Source: Phaeoceros laevis (taxonomy: Eukaryota; Anthocerotophyta; Anthocerotopsida; Notothyladales). From it: a DNA stretch of 33,361 nucleotides. The stretch spans positions 211,332-244,692 of the forward strand of contig JBNGIQ010009118.1 in assembly GCA_049999765.1 (NCBI GenBank), given 5' to 3'. Numbering within the stretch: the first letter of the stretch is position 1; every line of letters begins with the position of its first letter. The notes under the pieces are model-generated. The model did no database searches. It worked only from the letters and a program-made list of their open reading frames with translations, and was not told the DNA's origin. Both the position numbers and the translations under genes were made by a program. Positions 14,849 to 27,233 of the stretch are shown piece by piece.

Positions 14849-16713
14849 ATGGACACAGCCCAAGGTTCTGCTGTTGACAGAGGAGATGGAGTAGCTAGTG
14901 CCTTCTACAGCCATGACTTCGACTGGGAGTGCCTTCGTGAAGAAGTCGAGAACAAATTGTCTGTTGAAGGTAGGTTTTACATGATGGGGCTTCCTTGCAT
15001 TTCACGCATGAAGCACTGAGTCCCGACTTCTCTGTTCGATTCGTACGTAGAAGAAACGACCAAGAAGAGCTTGGAAACGGGAACAGGTGATGATAATGAT
15101 AGAGAAGATCATCTGAGAGCAAGTTCATGGGAGGCCTTCCACAAACGTCATTCTGCAGCTCTTTTCTTCAAGGTTGTAACGAGTTCCGTGCAATACTGCT
15201 TTCCTTGCTCATGTTGTGAAGTAGTACTAACGACAGACAAATGTTGCTATGAGACAGGAACGTAGGTATTTGCTGAAGGAATTTCCAGAGTTGAGAAAAG
15301 AAGCTCATCCGCTGCTAATTCTTGAGGTTGGATGTGGAACGGGCAGCTCAGTAGTCCCAATCTTGCGGTAGGTAAGTACACCCTCATGTAGAGCTGCAAG
15401 CTGCTGAACCTGTGCAAATGAATGGTGCTTTTTCAAGGTCCTTACCAAAGACGTGAAAGTACAAGTGGTTTGCTGGTTTTCGCTTTTTAGTGGCTGACGA
15501 CGGGCAATTGACTTTAGGGGGAACAACGCTGCTCAGGTGTATGCTTGTGACTGTAGTTTGGCTGCTTTGGAGAAAGCAAGAGCCGTAGTTGACAATGACG
15601 CTGGGCTGAGTAGCTTACAGAGCGAAAAATTTCACCCTTTCCTTTGTGATCTTCCAGTTCAAACTCTTCCGAACTGGCTCTGCTGCATTACCTGCCAGCA
15701 ATCCTTTGAGACGCCAATCCCCACAACTAGGTCTTTCCCTGAAAGGCACAACGAAATCTTCCAGAAACCAAACCCAGCGACAGGAGAACTAGACAGGAGT
15801 CCAGAAGACCAAAGGTCGAGAAACGAGGGGCTTTTATCTTCAGTCTCTGCATTAGGTACATCAGAGGTGGCAAACAACCTGACGATGCCGAAAGGTGGAT
15901 ATGGAAAGGACAGGGCTGTAGGGACAACAAGTAAGTCGGCTTTCAATGGTTCACCATCTTGCGAGCTATGCCTTGGAGGAGTTGATGTGGCCACAATGGT
16001 ACTTTTCACTGTCCTTGTTCCCCAGGTTTATGTAAGTATTGATGTGCAGAAAAGGAACATGACTACTGGGAAGATAAGTCTTTGTTAGATGATCATTGCA
16101 AACTGGGCAACAGAACCGCTGATCTTGTGGTTATGTGGTAGGTTTTCACCCTTTCTGCGATGCGTCCCGAGATCATGCCTGCAGTACTGAATCAGATATT
16201 TGCAGCAATCAAACCTGGTGGACTCCTGCTATTCAGAGATTATGGTCAGCTATTATGTCTCTATCACGTCTGCCTTGTGTAGCTCCCTCGTATTCTCCAG
16301 CTAGGGGATCTGACAGTTCATGCCGTTGTACTGACCAGGCTTGTATGACATGACAATGTTGAGGTTTCCAGCGTCCCGAAGGGTTGGGGATCGTTTGTAC
16401 AGGCGTATGGATGGCACATTGTGCTACTACTTCTCATGTGACATTTTGAGACGGTTCATGTTAGAAACAGGTTTCCTTGTGGTAAGGACAGCAGCTCCAT
16501 TGAGCATTTTCTGGGTGACTTTTACAACCTGAGTCGACTTGTAACACCAAATCCACTTCCTCGCAGGAGGAGGTCTACTTCTGTTGTGTCCAGGTGGTCA
16601 ATCGGAAGACGCAACGCAATATGAAGCGGGTGTGGATACACGGGAAATTTCGCAGGCCAATTCATGAAACCAGACTATCAACGAATAGTGAGCCGGGCAA
16701 TATGCCCGTCTAA
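14849..16713 (+). CDS. METTL2/METTL6-type tRNA N3-methylcytidine methyltransferase
   Basis: Seven exons: 14849-14969, 15051-15172, 15258-15367, 15518-15998, 16142-16244, 16339-16481, 16567-16713; 408 aa, phases consistent. N-terminal WEAFHKRHSAALFFKERRYL matches the family's entry motif. The SAM-binding motif I is ILEVGCGTGSS (about 102-112), followed by VYACDCSLAAL (acidic loop). Motif IV is VDVATMVFTLSAM; then KPGGLLLFRDYGLYDMTMLR, a family hallmark; the C-terminus has GTLCYYFSCDILRRFM and MKRVWIHGKF. Family members put a methyl group on C32 of tRNA-Thr/Ser/Arg using S-adenosylmethionine. Odd: between CDLP (about residue 164) and VDVATM (273) lie about 105 extra residues, rich in Ser/Asn/Gly with several Cys, where the family normally has a short loop; the reading frame is open throughout. 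It could be a lineage-specific insertion or a retained intron in the model. Divergent from the SWIM gene and tail-to-tail with RPS3a. Confidence 0.87.
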
Positions 16714-16841
16714 ACTTCAACGCAACTTGTACATCGGGGTTGCCTCAATGCCTAAAGAAGTTCGACGGCTGATATTTGACACATGGTTCGTCTGTGGGCA
16801 TTTCACATGACACACCACAGCTAGTTGGGGCAGCTACGTGT

Positions 16842-18353
16842 CTACGCACCCACTACTTCCGCAGGCTCAGCTGCGTCTGCGTCCGCTTCATCCCCCACAG
16901 GCCTTTCGATCTTGGTGCCCACCTCTTCGCTGTAATCCCCGTGTACCTGAAGAGCCAAGGCATAAGCAAACGCCAAGTTTTCCTTGCTATATAAAGCTAG
17001 AGGCACAACGAAGAATAGACATTAAGACTTCTTACCTCCATGAGCTTGCCCAAGTCAAACTTTGGTGCCTTCAAAATTTTGACTTTTCGGACAAACGTAT
17101 TCTGAAGTGGGTAGATCCCAGCAGTTACTTTCTCAATCTCCTTTCCGATCACCTCGGGAATGAACTTCGCAACCAAGTCCTTCAAATCACAAGCCTGAGC
17201 CTCCCTGGACATAATCTCACGCATTTTCTTCCGAATCTGATGAGATAAAACATCAGGGCTCCATGCATACGAAGTCATGAACTGCAAATACTCTTAGCGA
17301 GGGCTTCAAGAACAAACGCCCTGTAACCTACAAGACCTGACGGGGAGAAACCAACCTGTCTGATCTGGCTGCTCTGTGCATAACATGTTTTCTTAATTTG
17401 GTTAGGCCTCTTCTTGGTAAACCCAATGCAGAACATGCGAATCGTGTAGTTGTCAGTAGTCTTCACATCCACATGGGCTTCAATCAAACTTTGCCACTTG
17501 CGGACGAGAGACCTTAGCTTGTCAGTTGTGAAGTCCATGCCCTGCAAATACCCAGCGCGTTAGAGACAGTCTTTACGCTTCACCAGCCCGGGCAACAGCA
17601 TTCCCGAAGCGCTGCACAATGGACTCACCCAGAAGTTGGTCAAGACATTTTTGCCCTGGACATCTTCCGCCCGGAGCTTAATCTTTCGGAAGGCCTGATC
17701 TTCATCGCCTTGAAGGTCCGCAAGGGAAACTTCAAAGACTCGTCCTTTGAGACCATCAGAGGCCAGCTGCGCAGACCCACACATCCTTTGTTGAGGTACA
17801 ACTTAACCACTGTCGCACAATCTTTCCAGCCAGGCGACGTCAATGAGCTTTCAATGTGTAATCTGTCACCTTTGTCCCTTGCGTTCTGGTGACCAAAGTC
17901 TTCCCGACTGCCCTCTGTGTGAAGGTAGAGGGCGCCTTGATGTCGTACCAGTCCTTCTTTGAAAAGGGGTCGACACTGCAATCACAACACAGTCAGTCAC
18001 AGCCCGAAGCGATTCCACCTGCACACCCTAGATTGTCGCACTAAAATCTAGGAACAGTCCTTGTCCCTGGCGTTTCACATTGGCCTGCTTTTCCCACAAC
18101 CGCGTGAACCTCCACCTAGCGGCAGATTCTGCCCCTTGGTGGCCTCCATTGTCACCGTAATTGCCTCTCTACGTCCGAACCAAATCCATCTCCGCATGCA
18201 AGACGCAGCTACTCAGCAGCAGCAGCTAAAGACCTATAGCCTGATGCCTGCTGGCAGCAAAAAACACGGGGCCAACGATATGAAGCGCCCTTACATCTTC
18301 TTCTTGCCACCCTTTTTGCCCTTCGAAATGCGCTTGTTCTTGCCGACCGCCAT
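16842..18353 (-). CDS. RPS3A: 40S ribosomal protein S3a (eS1)
   Basis: Six exons: 18353-18295, 17975-17870, 17766-17629, 17541-17356, 17236-17036, 16946-16842; 264 aa, the normal length for plant eS1, with all phases consistent. Starts [19 protein letters not shown], then [67 protein letters not shown], and [20 protein letters not shown], with an acidic tail ending AEVVGA. It is a structural protein of the small ribosomal subunit near the mRNA exit and the eIF3 contact site. The first intron (319 bp) splits the third codon after the basic start region. Upstream in the gene's direction, a pyrimidine-rich stretch ending TTTTCAG (about 18390) could be the acceptor of a 5'-UTR intron. Its stop lies 128 bp from the stop of the convergent methyltransferase gene, so the 3' UTRs probably overlap. 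Confidence 0.96.
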
Positions 18354-19160
18354 AGCTGCTGCAGCTGCGCTCCGCTGGGCGCTGGCTACTGAAAAGGGTT
18401 AGGGCAGACGAAGCATGGCCTTCAAGTAGTACCCGGATTTCACCCTAAGGACGTCTTATTATGCTTGCTGGTACTACCGAGCCATCCGTCATAACGGTTA
18501 AATTAACCCTTAAACGCCGGCGTTTTTATTCGTTTGAAACGCCTACCCCAATTGGGGGAAGGCTGTTTCCGTGGGGCCTCGAACCGACGAGCCTAATTCC
18601 GGGCCTGTACCGAGCCTGCGATTCGGCAAGCGCGAGAGGAGAGCGCGACGGGCTTTTCGCCGCCGTAGCCAGCTCCCTCGCAAAGCTAGCTCACTCCCCT
18701 CTCGCACGCGATTCTGCCTCGCGCGCAAGGAAAGGGAAGGAGAGGATCCGGAAATCTTGCGAGGCAAAGAGGCCAGATTGTGGGGGCGAGCTGCGCAGGC
18801 GCAGGCGGATTAGGAGGGAGGAAGGCAGGAAGGAGGCGCCCTGCCCAGCCCTTGAAGCAGGCCGGCTACCAGGCAGGGGGCGCGCGAGGGAGGGATGAAG
18901 TGCCTGCCTACTCAGCGCTGCAATTTCTCCACATGGAATTTCCCTGCAGGACGAAGAAGAGGAGCGCCCTCTCTCCTGACTTGAGGCACAAGGAGTCCAA
19001 GGAGCGCTATGGCTGAACAACTTCTAGAAGCCTGACTGGGTCGCAGCTGTGTTGGAGAGGCGGATTGGACTGCCTGCTCAGCCTACCTCCAACCCCGTGT
19101 TTGTTGCACCATCATGCCAGATGACTGCTGCTGCTGAAAACCCTGCGACAATGGAGGAGG
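18354..19160. other. intergenic: RPS3a 5' region, GC-rich
   Basis: About 800 bp upstream of RPS3a. The part near the gene (18354-18560) holds a possible 5'-UTR intron acceptor and a row of palindromes. From about 18590 to 18900 the sequence is CpG-rich with repeated CGCGAG/GCGCG motifs and long purine runs on the plus strand (pyrimidine on the gene strand), as expected for a housekeeping promoter and leader. ORFs present are unsupported. Confidence 0.45.
18496..18557. repeat. row of four adjacent palindromes upstream of RPS3a
   Basis: GGTTAA-A-TTAACC at 18496-18508; AAACGCCGGCGTTT (14 bp, perfect) at 18512-18525; CGTTT-G-AAACG at 18531-18541; CCCCAATTGGGG (12 bp, perfect) at 18546-18557. Gaps are 3-5 bp, giving centres spaced about 16-17 bp. 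A separate 8-bp inverted repeat GTAGTACC/GGTACTAC flanks the area at 18426-18433 and 18470-18477. The symmetry is seen directly; a role as protein-binding sites is inference. Confidence 0.75.
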
Positions 19161-19161
19161 C

Positions 19162-19405
19162 GGGCCTCATTTTGGCTGATAATGTTGCTCTTGCTTGCCT
19201 TCTGAAGGCGTGTGCATACAGACGGGCAGGGAGCTGCACTCGAAGATTGTCAAAAGAGGTCTGCTGATGTAGTGGTGGGCACCTCCTGGTGGACATGTAT
19301 GCAAAATGTGGTGAGCTGGAAGATGCACGCCAGATTTGTCAGCATGAACACAAAGAATGTGGTAACATGGACAGCCCTAATAATTGCTGGAAGATGCTCC
19401 TGCCA
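19162..19405 (+). pseudogene. PPR (pentatricopeptide repeat) gene fragment, frameshifted
   Basis: Pieces of a plant PPR protein lie in order but in different frames: ADNVALACLLKACA, then GRELHSKIVKRGLLM followed by a stop, then DVVVGTS, then LVDMYAKCGELEDARQ, then NTKNVVTWTALI. These are typical PLS-class PPR signatures. At least three frame changes within 240 bp, no start, and no continuation on either side show a decayed fragment about two repeats long. PPR proteins bind organellar RNA; this copy cannot make one. It may be a retro- or segmental-duplication relic. Confidence 0.82.
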
Positions 19406-19529
19406 CCCGTGCCCAGTCCGTGATCAGCTTTGCATCCGCATATGTCGCCATTGCAGGCAAAGAATTGAGAAATCGCAGCAAGGATCTCTACAATCGACGA
19501 GAGAATCAGTGCATGCGTAGGTTGTGAGT

Positions 19530-19680
19530 GTCACGAAAATTGAGTGCCCTAGTGGGGCCCCGTCACGAAAATGTGTGGCTGGGGTAGTGCTTACTACTTA
19601 GTCGAACCGAGCGAAGCTACCGTAGCTGGCTGGCTCGGTAAAGTGACATCTAGGGTCACCCGTCCTGGGTGACCATTCAC
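19530..19680. repeat. hairpin-rich element next to the PPR relic
   Basis: Within 150 bp: an 11-bp direct repeat GTCACGAAAAT at 19530-19540 and 19562-19572; palindrome GGGGCCCC at 19554-19561; hairpin GTAGT/ACTAC at 19584-19597; nested hairpin ACCGAGC (19606-19612) / GCTCGGT (19633-19639) enclosing AGCTAC/GTAGCT (19615-19627); hairpin GGTCACCC/GGGTGACC at 19654-19674. No coding potential. Could be a small foldback or mobile-element relic; no transposase or target duplication is seen. Confidence 0.5.
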
Positions 19681-19747
19681 TGTCGGTTATGAACAAGCAG
19701 AGGATCCAGAACTTCGACAGAGGCTGCGTCTATTGAACTAGGTAGTT

Positions 19748-22700
19748 TTACAATCTGACAGTCCGCAGCATGTCGACCACCTCCCTCATATCTGGTCTGT
19801 GGGCAGGGTTTTCCAGGGTGCACAGCAGTGCGATCTTGAGCACTAGAGTCATCTCATGGGCATGACCAGGGTGGTAAAATTCGTCCCTCACAGTAGCATG
19901 TGCAATTAGCTTCTTGTCAAGGATTTTGTAGGGTGCCCTCTCCCGCCCGGAAGCTGAAAGCGCATCTGCTGTGATGCTACCCGCATTCCGTGATGCCCAG
20001 CCCACCAAGCTCAGTCCCTGCTCCATAAGACTCGGTTCATGTATGCTTTTGCCTGTTAAGAGCTCGAGCAGGACCTCTCCGAAGCTGTACACATCATCCT
20101 TCTCTGTCATCTTCTGAGTCAAGGTATATTCTGTTTCAAGGCAATAACCAAGGGGGATCAATTGCTTTCAAGTTTCGAGGCCCCAAGTGTCGAATCGAAA
20201 AGCGATTGACCCTACCTGGAGCGACATATCCGAAGGTGCCAGCAGCGTCCTCGGAGAGTGTGGCACCTCTCTCTTCCAGATCGACCTCCACAAACTTAAA
20301 GTCAGTGATGTGCGGCTCTAGTGCTTCATCCAGCAGTACGTTGTTTGACTTGATGTTCCTAAAGAGGGATTCCAATAAGGTTATTTATTTGGAGGGAATG
20401 TCACCGTGGCAGAAAGGGACTCACAGGTCTGATGTCATACCTGTGGAGGATTTGTGGGACGCAGTCGTGGTGCAAGTAAGATATAGCCTGTGATGTCATG
20501 AGAGCTATATTATACCTGTGGAAGACAAGTCAGCCGGGGGTCGGCGATGAAGGTTATGCATGAGCTCAAGGTGGCAAGCTTGATGATCGTACCTTGCATT
20601 CCAGTCCAAGAACTTTGGGGCCCTTGTTGAACTGCCATGAAGGACATCCCCGAGACTTCCATTTGACATGTAGTCATACACCACGTAGCTGAAGTCCCCG
20701 TCTCGGCAGAAACCCAGCAGCTTAACAATGCTCGCATGACGTATTCTCCCAGCTTTCTTGATTTCCTTCACATAGCTAAGGTACGCTGTTTCCGGATTGG
20801 CTGATGATGAGCTGTTCCTTCCCAGATTGAGAGGTATCTTCTTCAGTGCCACGAGATTTTCAGACTCAGGGGCCACAGCTTTGTAAACAGTGCCACACGG
20901 GCCTCTCCCAACAATGTCCTCATCGGTCAGGTGCTGGGCAACATCCCGGATGCTGTAGGCTGAGATTGCTTGACTGAGAATTATCTCATCTCCTCTGTCA
21001 GCTCCCAGCTTGGACTTTGTTTTGTAGTATCCCCCTCGGATACAGGCAACCCCACAGACAACGACGACACACAAAGCTGCACAGCCGCCTAGTATGATTC
21101 CAATCCACACCCCTGCGCCGATTCTGCAAAAAGGGTACAGAACGTGTAGATGAGTAACATTTCACAACTGGCAAGCTGGGCAAACAACGGACAAGCTTGG
21201 TGGAAGATGCTACGTTTTTTTGGTGTCGCGCAGAGCACAGGCCTGCAGCAGCGGAGGACTTCCACACAGCTCAGGATTCCCAAGGAACGCAGAGGTGCCA
21301 AACTTAGTGAAGTTTGTGTTCCCGTCGTCGCTAGGCAGTGCACCACTCAGATTGTTGAATGAAACATTAAGTCGTGTAAGACTTTGCACGTCTCCAAGCG
21401 ACTCCGGAACTCGCCCTGTTTATGACATTGACCGGTTAGGTTACGGTTGATGCAGCCATCATCCAGTTGCCATGACTCTGGCTGAAACAAGGGACAGAAT
21501 TGCAGTACGTACCCGAGAGTTGGTTGTAGGACAAATCCAGTTCTTCAAGAGGTAGTGTACCCAGTGCGACAGGGATTACTCCTGCGAGGTTCAGCGGCAT
21601 TGGAGTCAGACATAGCCCCGGAATGAACTCTTGTGAATGACATAAATGCCTTTGTACCAACCTGAAAGATTGTTGTTCGAAAGATCCAAGTTCCGAAGGC
21701 TACGCATTTCTTGAATTGTAGGGGGAAGCTCCCCTGCCGAAGACCATGACAGATTCACCAAGGCATCAGACTCACCAGCAAGCCGCTCCTCCACCTTTCA
21801 AAGACAATCTTGGGATTGCAAGCAAAACAAACCTGAGATATTGTTGTGAGATAGGTCCAGATTTTCCAAACTCGTCAAGCTGAGAAGTAGCGTTGTCGGA
21901 ATGCCTCCTGAAAGATGATTGAAGCTTATGTTGAGTCCTGTTTGCAAGGATGTGGGTAGCCCAGTAGGGAGGGCTCCACTGAGCTCATTTCCACCCAGAT
22001 TCAGTTTGACAAGCTGCAAAACCCAGTACTTTAGCCAGACGTACCACCAAATCACAGATCTGAAGTACATGAATGTCAAGATGAGGGGTACAAGTGCACG
22101 TGGTTAGTCACCTTTGCTAAGCCACCCAGTGTCGATGGAATGTCACTGGAAAGCTGGTTGTCGTTCATAAGCAGAACGTCCAGGTTTTCTAAATTTCCAA
22201 TGCCGGAGGGAATGGGCCCCTCGAAGAAGTTGCGGCTGACATCTAGTGTCACCAAACTGGTGCAGTTCTGCATCTCTTGCGGCAGCTCCCCTGTCAAGAG
22301 ATTCCCTGAGATATTCCAGAAACCCAGCTTCTGAAGCAGCCCCATTTCCTTCGGCAGTGCTCCTGACACCTGGTTTCCTGAGATGTCGAAGTATACCAGA
22401 TTCGTGCAATTGCCCATTGACTTCGGGATACTCCCATTGATCCTACCATTTCCGTTGCAATCAAAATGCTCCAGTAGATGGAGACTGCCAATCTCTGTAG
22501 GGATGTTGCCCCCAAGATTATTGGACGAGATGTCCAGATGACTTAGAATACTACCCTCTCGCAAAATCTGAGCGGGAATTATCCCAGTCAAGGCATTTCG
22601 AGGAAGAGACAACACTGTGAGGTTTCTGAGCCTGCCGAGCTCGGGGGGGATTGGCCCATCGAAACTGTTGTCAGCAAGTAGAATCGTTTGAAGCAGCTGC

Positions 22701-24377
22701 AAGAGACACTAGGTATGTTGCTGAGAACGTAGTACATCGATACAGTGCGGAGATATCTGGCAAGATGAGCATGCTTTTAACTCCACAACCCACACGACAC
22801 ACAATTGATTGCTTGAAATCCATCCGAACAACTCAACACTGGAGGAGGTTGGCACCTACCAGGAATTCCCCCAGCCTTGAAGGTAACGCGCCTGTGAAAG
22901 AATTTGCAGCCAAATCCAGCACGGATAACGAAGTGAGGTTGCTCAAAGCAGGAAGAATAGTGCCTGTGAGGTTGTTGACAGAGACGTCCAGAACCTTGCA
23001 GTACGATAGTTCAACATATCCATCAGCTCCTATGAAAGAATAAGAATCTTGAACAGATCTCTCCTCTCCGTGTTCATGAGCCACAAGGCCACAAAGAAGG
23101 AGCACAATGCAACAAGTCCTGAAGCACAAGTTTGTGACCACACCTACCTGGAGACTGGAAAGCTTTGAAAGTGCTGAAGGTAAGCTGCCGTTTAACTTAT
23201 TGCCAAACAGCTTCAGTTCCACCAACTGTGACAGATCTCCTAACTCTTCAGGTATTTGGCCTGATTCAACACATTTCTCAAACAGGTTTCACAAATGCCT
23301 GCCGAAGTTTGAGGCTTTGAACACATTATCCAAAGCTTTACTCATAAGTATCCTTGCTGTTGCTGCTATAAGCAGTAAAAAATTACATTGGAGGCAAGTC
23401 AACGGAGTCCATCCGATTCATACCTGTGATCTTGTTACTGTCCAAATACAGTGCGGTCAAGGATCTGCATTTCGACAGCTCCTTGGGGATGGATCCCGTC
23501 AATTGATTTTGGTGAAGACGGAGTTCTTTCAGTCTGGTAAGATTGCCCAGTTGCGAGGGAATGGACCCTGCCATCATGACAAGGAGTGACGTGAGACTTC
23601 AACCACCTTCTCCGCGCTGTTCCTGTTTATCACACCAACTTGCGGTCCTTGTAGGCTTGCGCAACCTGCGAGGCTGTTGCTGCTAAGATTCAGGGACAGG
23701 AGTCTGGTCAGGTTTCCAAGCTGCGGTGGGATGACGCTATTGATCAAACCATTCCCCCCCAGATTGAGCGTCCTCAGGGAAGTAAGCTGACCGAGTCTTA
23801 CTGGGATTGGGCCTGCATTCAACAGCGCCGTAACAATCCATCTGTACAGATGTGAATTGCATTTATCACCGTTTCACGGATGGACCTGTAGCAAATTTCG
23901 CTGATTCCAGGGCTCGTTAGAGAATGTACCTGACAGTATGTTTGAAGACAGATCCAAACTTTTCAGCTGTTTACAGTCTCCCAGATCCGTAGGGATTGTG
24001 CCTTCTAAAAAATTGGAGCTGAGGTTAAGCAGCTGCAGGGCCGCAAGTTTGCCCAGTCCCGCACCTTCTAACCTACCCCGCAGGTTAGCTCCAGGCAAAG
24101 CCAGGGACATAACTTGATCCGTGCTGCATCGTACGCCATTCCACCTACAGGGGCTGGTGTCGGAGAAATTCCAGGAAGCAAGCGCTCCCGAAGGATCAGC
24201 AGAAATTCCCCCAGCAAATCCCATAAGAACTTTCCCATCATCGGAGAGACCCGCAGCCGAGGGCACTTGTTGTATTGCTCCCAGCAGTGACAGAATCAAC
24301 AGGAATTTCGAGACAATCCTGATGAAGCGTGCTTCAAAGTAGCAGGCGTGACTCGAATATGGCGCCTTCTCCTCCAT
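19748..24377 (-). CDS. LRR receptor-like protein with pseudokinase domain
   Basis: Fourteen exons: 24377-23930, 23812-23666, 23567-23424, 23260-23148, 22994-22860, 22696-22112, 22013-21833, 21733-21662, 21581-21513, 21415-21214, 21123-20593, 20515-20441, 20358-20216, 20130-19748; 1075 aa, phases consistent. The N-terminus has a hydrophobic signal segment (about 25-45) after a basic stretch, then an LRR N-cap with SPCRWNGVRC, about twenty LRRs (LxxLxLxxNxLSGxIP type; several exons begin at the same Gly codon, phase 1), a Cys-pair cap (GNPELCGSP), a transmembrane helix at about 704-727, and a cytoplasmic kinase fold. The glycine loop GRGPCG (771-776) and the Lys in VALKK (about 793) are intact, but the catalytic HRD is HRN (Asn about 902) and DFG is DFK (920-922), so phosphotransfer is unlikely. 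SDVYSFG-like DDVYSFGEVLLELLTG follows. Arabidopsis At5g06940, annotated probably inactive, has similar HRN and TDFx motifs (recalled, not searched). Probably a plasma-membrane co-receptor or scaffold; ligand unknown. Confidence 0.9.
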
Positions 24378-25163
24378 CCTCGCCACCACATAGGATTGTC
24401 TAACAGTGTGGACTAAAGGCTCCTCCTATGTTCGACCTGGTACGGTCTGAGGTTTGTGCTGCGCTTGCGACAGGATAAGAGTAAACAGCGCTTGCGCATG
24501 AGCCTCTATGTCGCAGCAACCAAAACGTCGAAGGCACCGCACCCAAGATTTGATCGCGCAGCGCCTTGCAAATACGCGGAATGGAGTATCCGATTGTAGC
24601 ATCCAATTGCCGCAGCTGCACCAATCGGAACCTTAGTCAAAGCTAGTCATCTTCCAGGAAAGCGGACGCCTGTTGCAGCGTGAACTTCATGTGCGGCTGT
24701 TGTCCTTGGGGAGAAGAGGGTGGTGGTAATCATGATGGTATGTCCAAAGCACACCAAATACGCGTCTGGCATTACGGCCCCACTTACGGCATCCGGTGTG
24801 AAATGGGTGTGCCTCGTCCAATAAAAGTTGGCTTTCGACGACTTTGACGCGGCTCCTTCAGCTTTTTTGCATTATGCTTCCATCAGTCAACATGGGTTAT
24901 GAGGAAATCTTTTCCTCGTCAGCAAATCTTTTACTTGTCAGCGAATCGTTTCCTTTTCCATAAGGGAGATGATTTCATTCAGCTGATTGGGGTAAGACCA
25001 CATTGTGCTTAGACGAAACATGCCCAATTCTTAAAGTACATTACGCAGCTTGCAAAGCTCAAACAATGATGCTCGAGAGTTGAGTGGTCAGCTCTCGTGA
25101 CTGAGAAGCGTTCTTGTAATGCCTCTACACCGCAAGACCTCCCACCAATGCTCTTACGTAGGA
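24378..25163. other. intergenic: LRR-receptor promoter side and DAHP synthase 3' side
   Basis: About 790 bp between two minus-strand genes. No conserved ORF is seen. It contains a 19-bp tandem repeat (24905-24953) and, nearer the DAHP synthase stop, a short diverged copy of that gene's own last exon (about 25092-25112). Confidence 0.55.
24905..24953. repeat. 19-bp tandem repeat, about 2.6 copies
   Basis: Unit AAATCTTTTCCTCGTCAGC at 24905-24923, second copy AAATCTTTTACTTGTCAGC at 24924-24942 (two mismatches), third partial copy GAATCGTTTCC at 24943-24953. Lies about 530 bp upstream of the LRR receptor start codon. Confidence 0.8.

Positions 25164-27233
<2,070 letters not shown>

Noticed and set aside
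18396-18404. GGGTTAGGG as a telomere-like site near RPS3a
   Set aside because: On the gene strand it reads CTAACCCTTTTCAG, which is better explained as branch site plus acceptor of a leader intron; it is not the plant telomere repeat.
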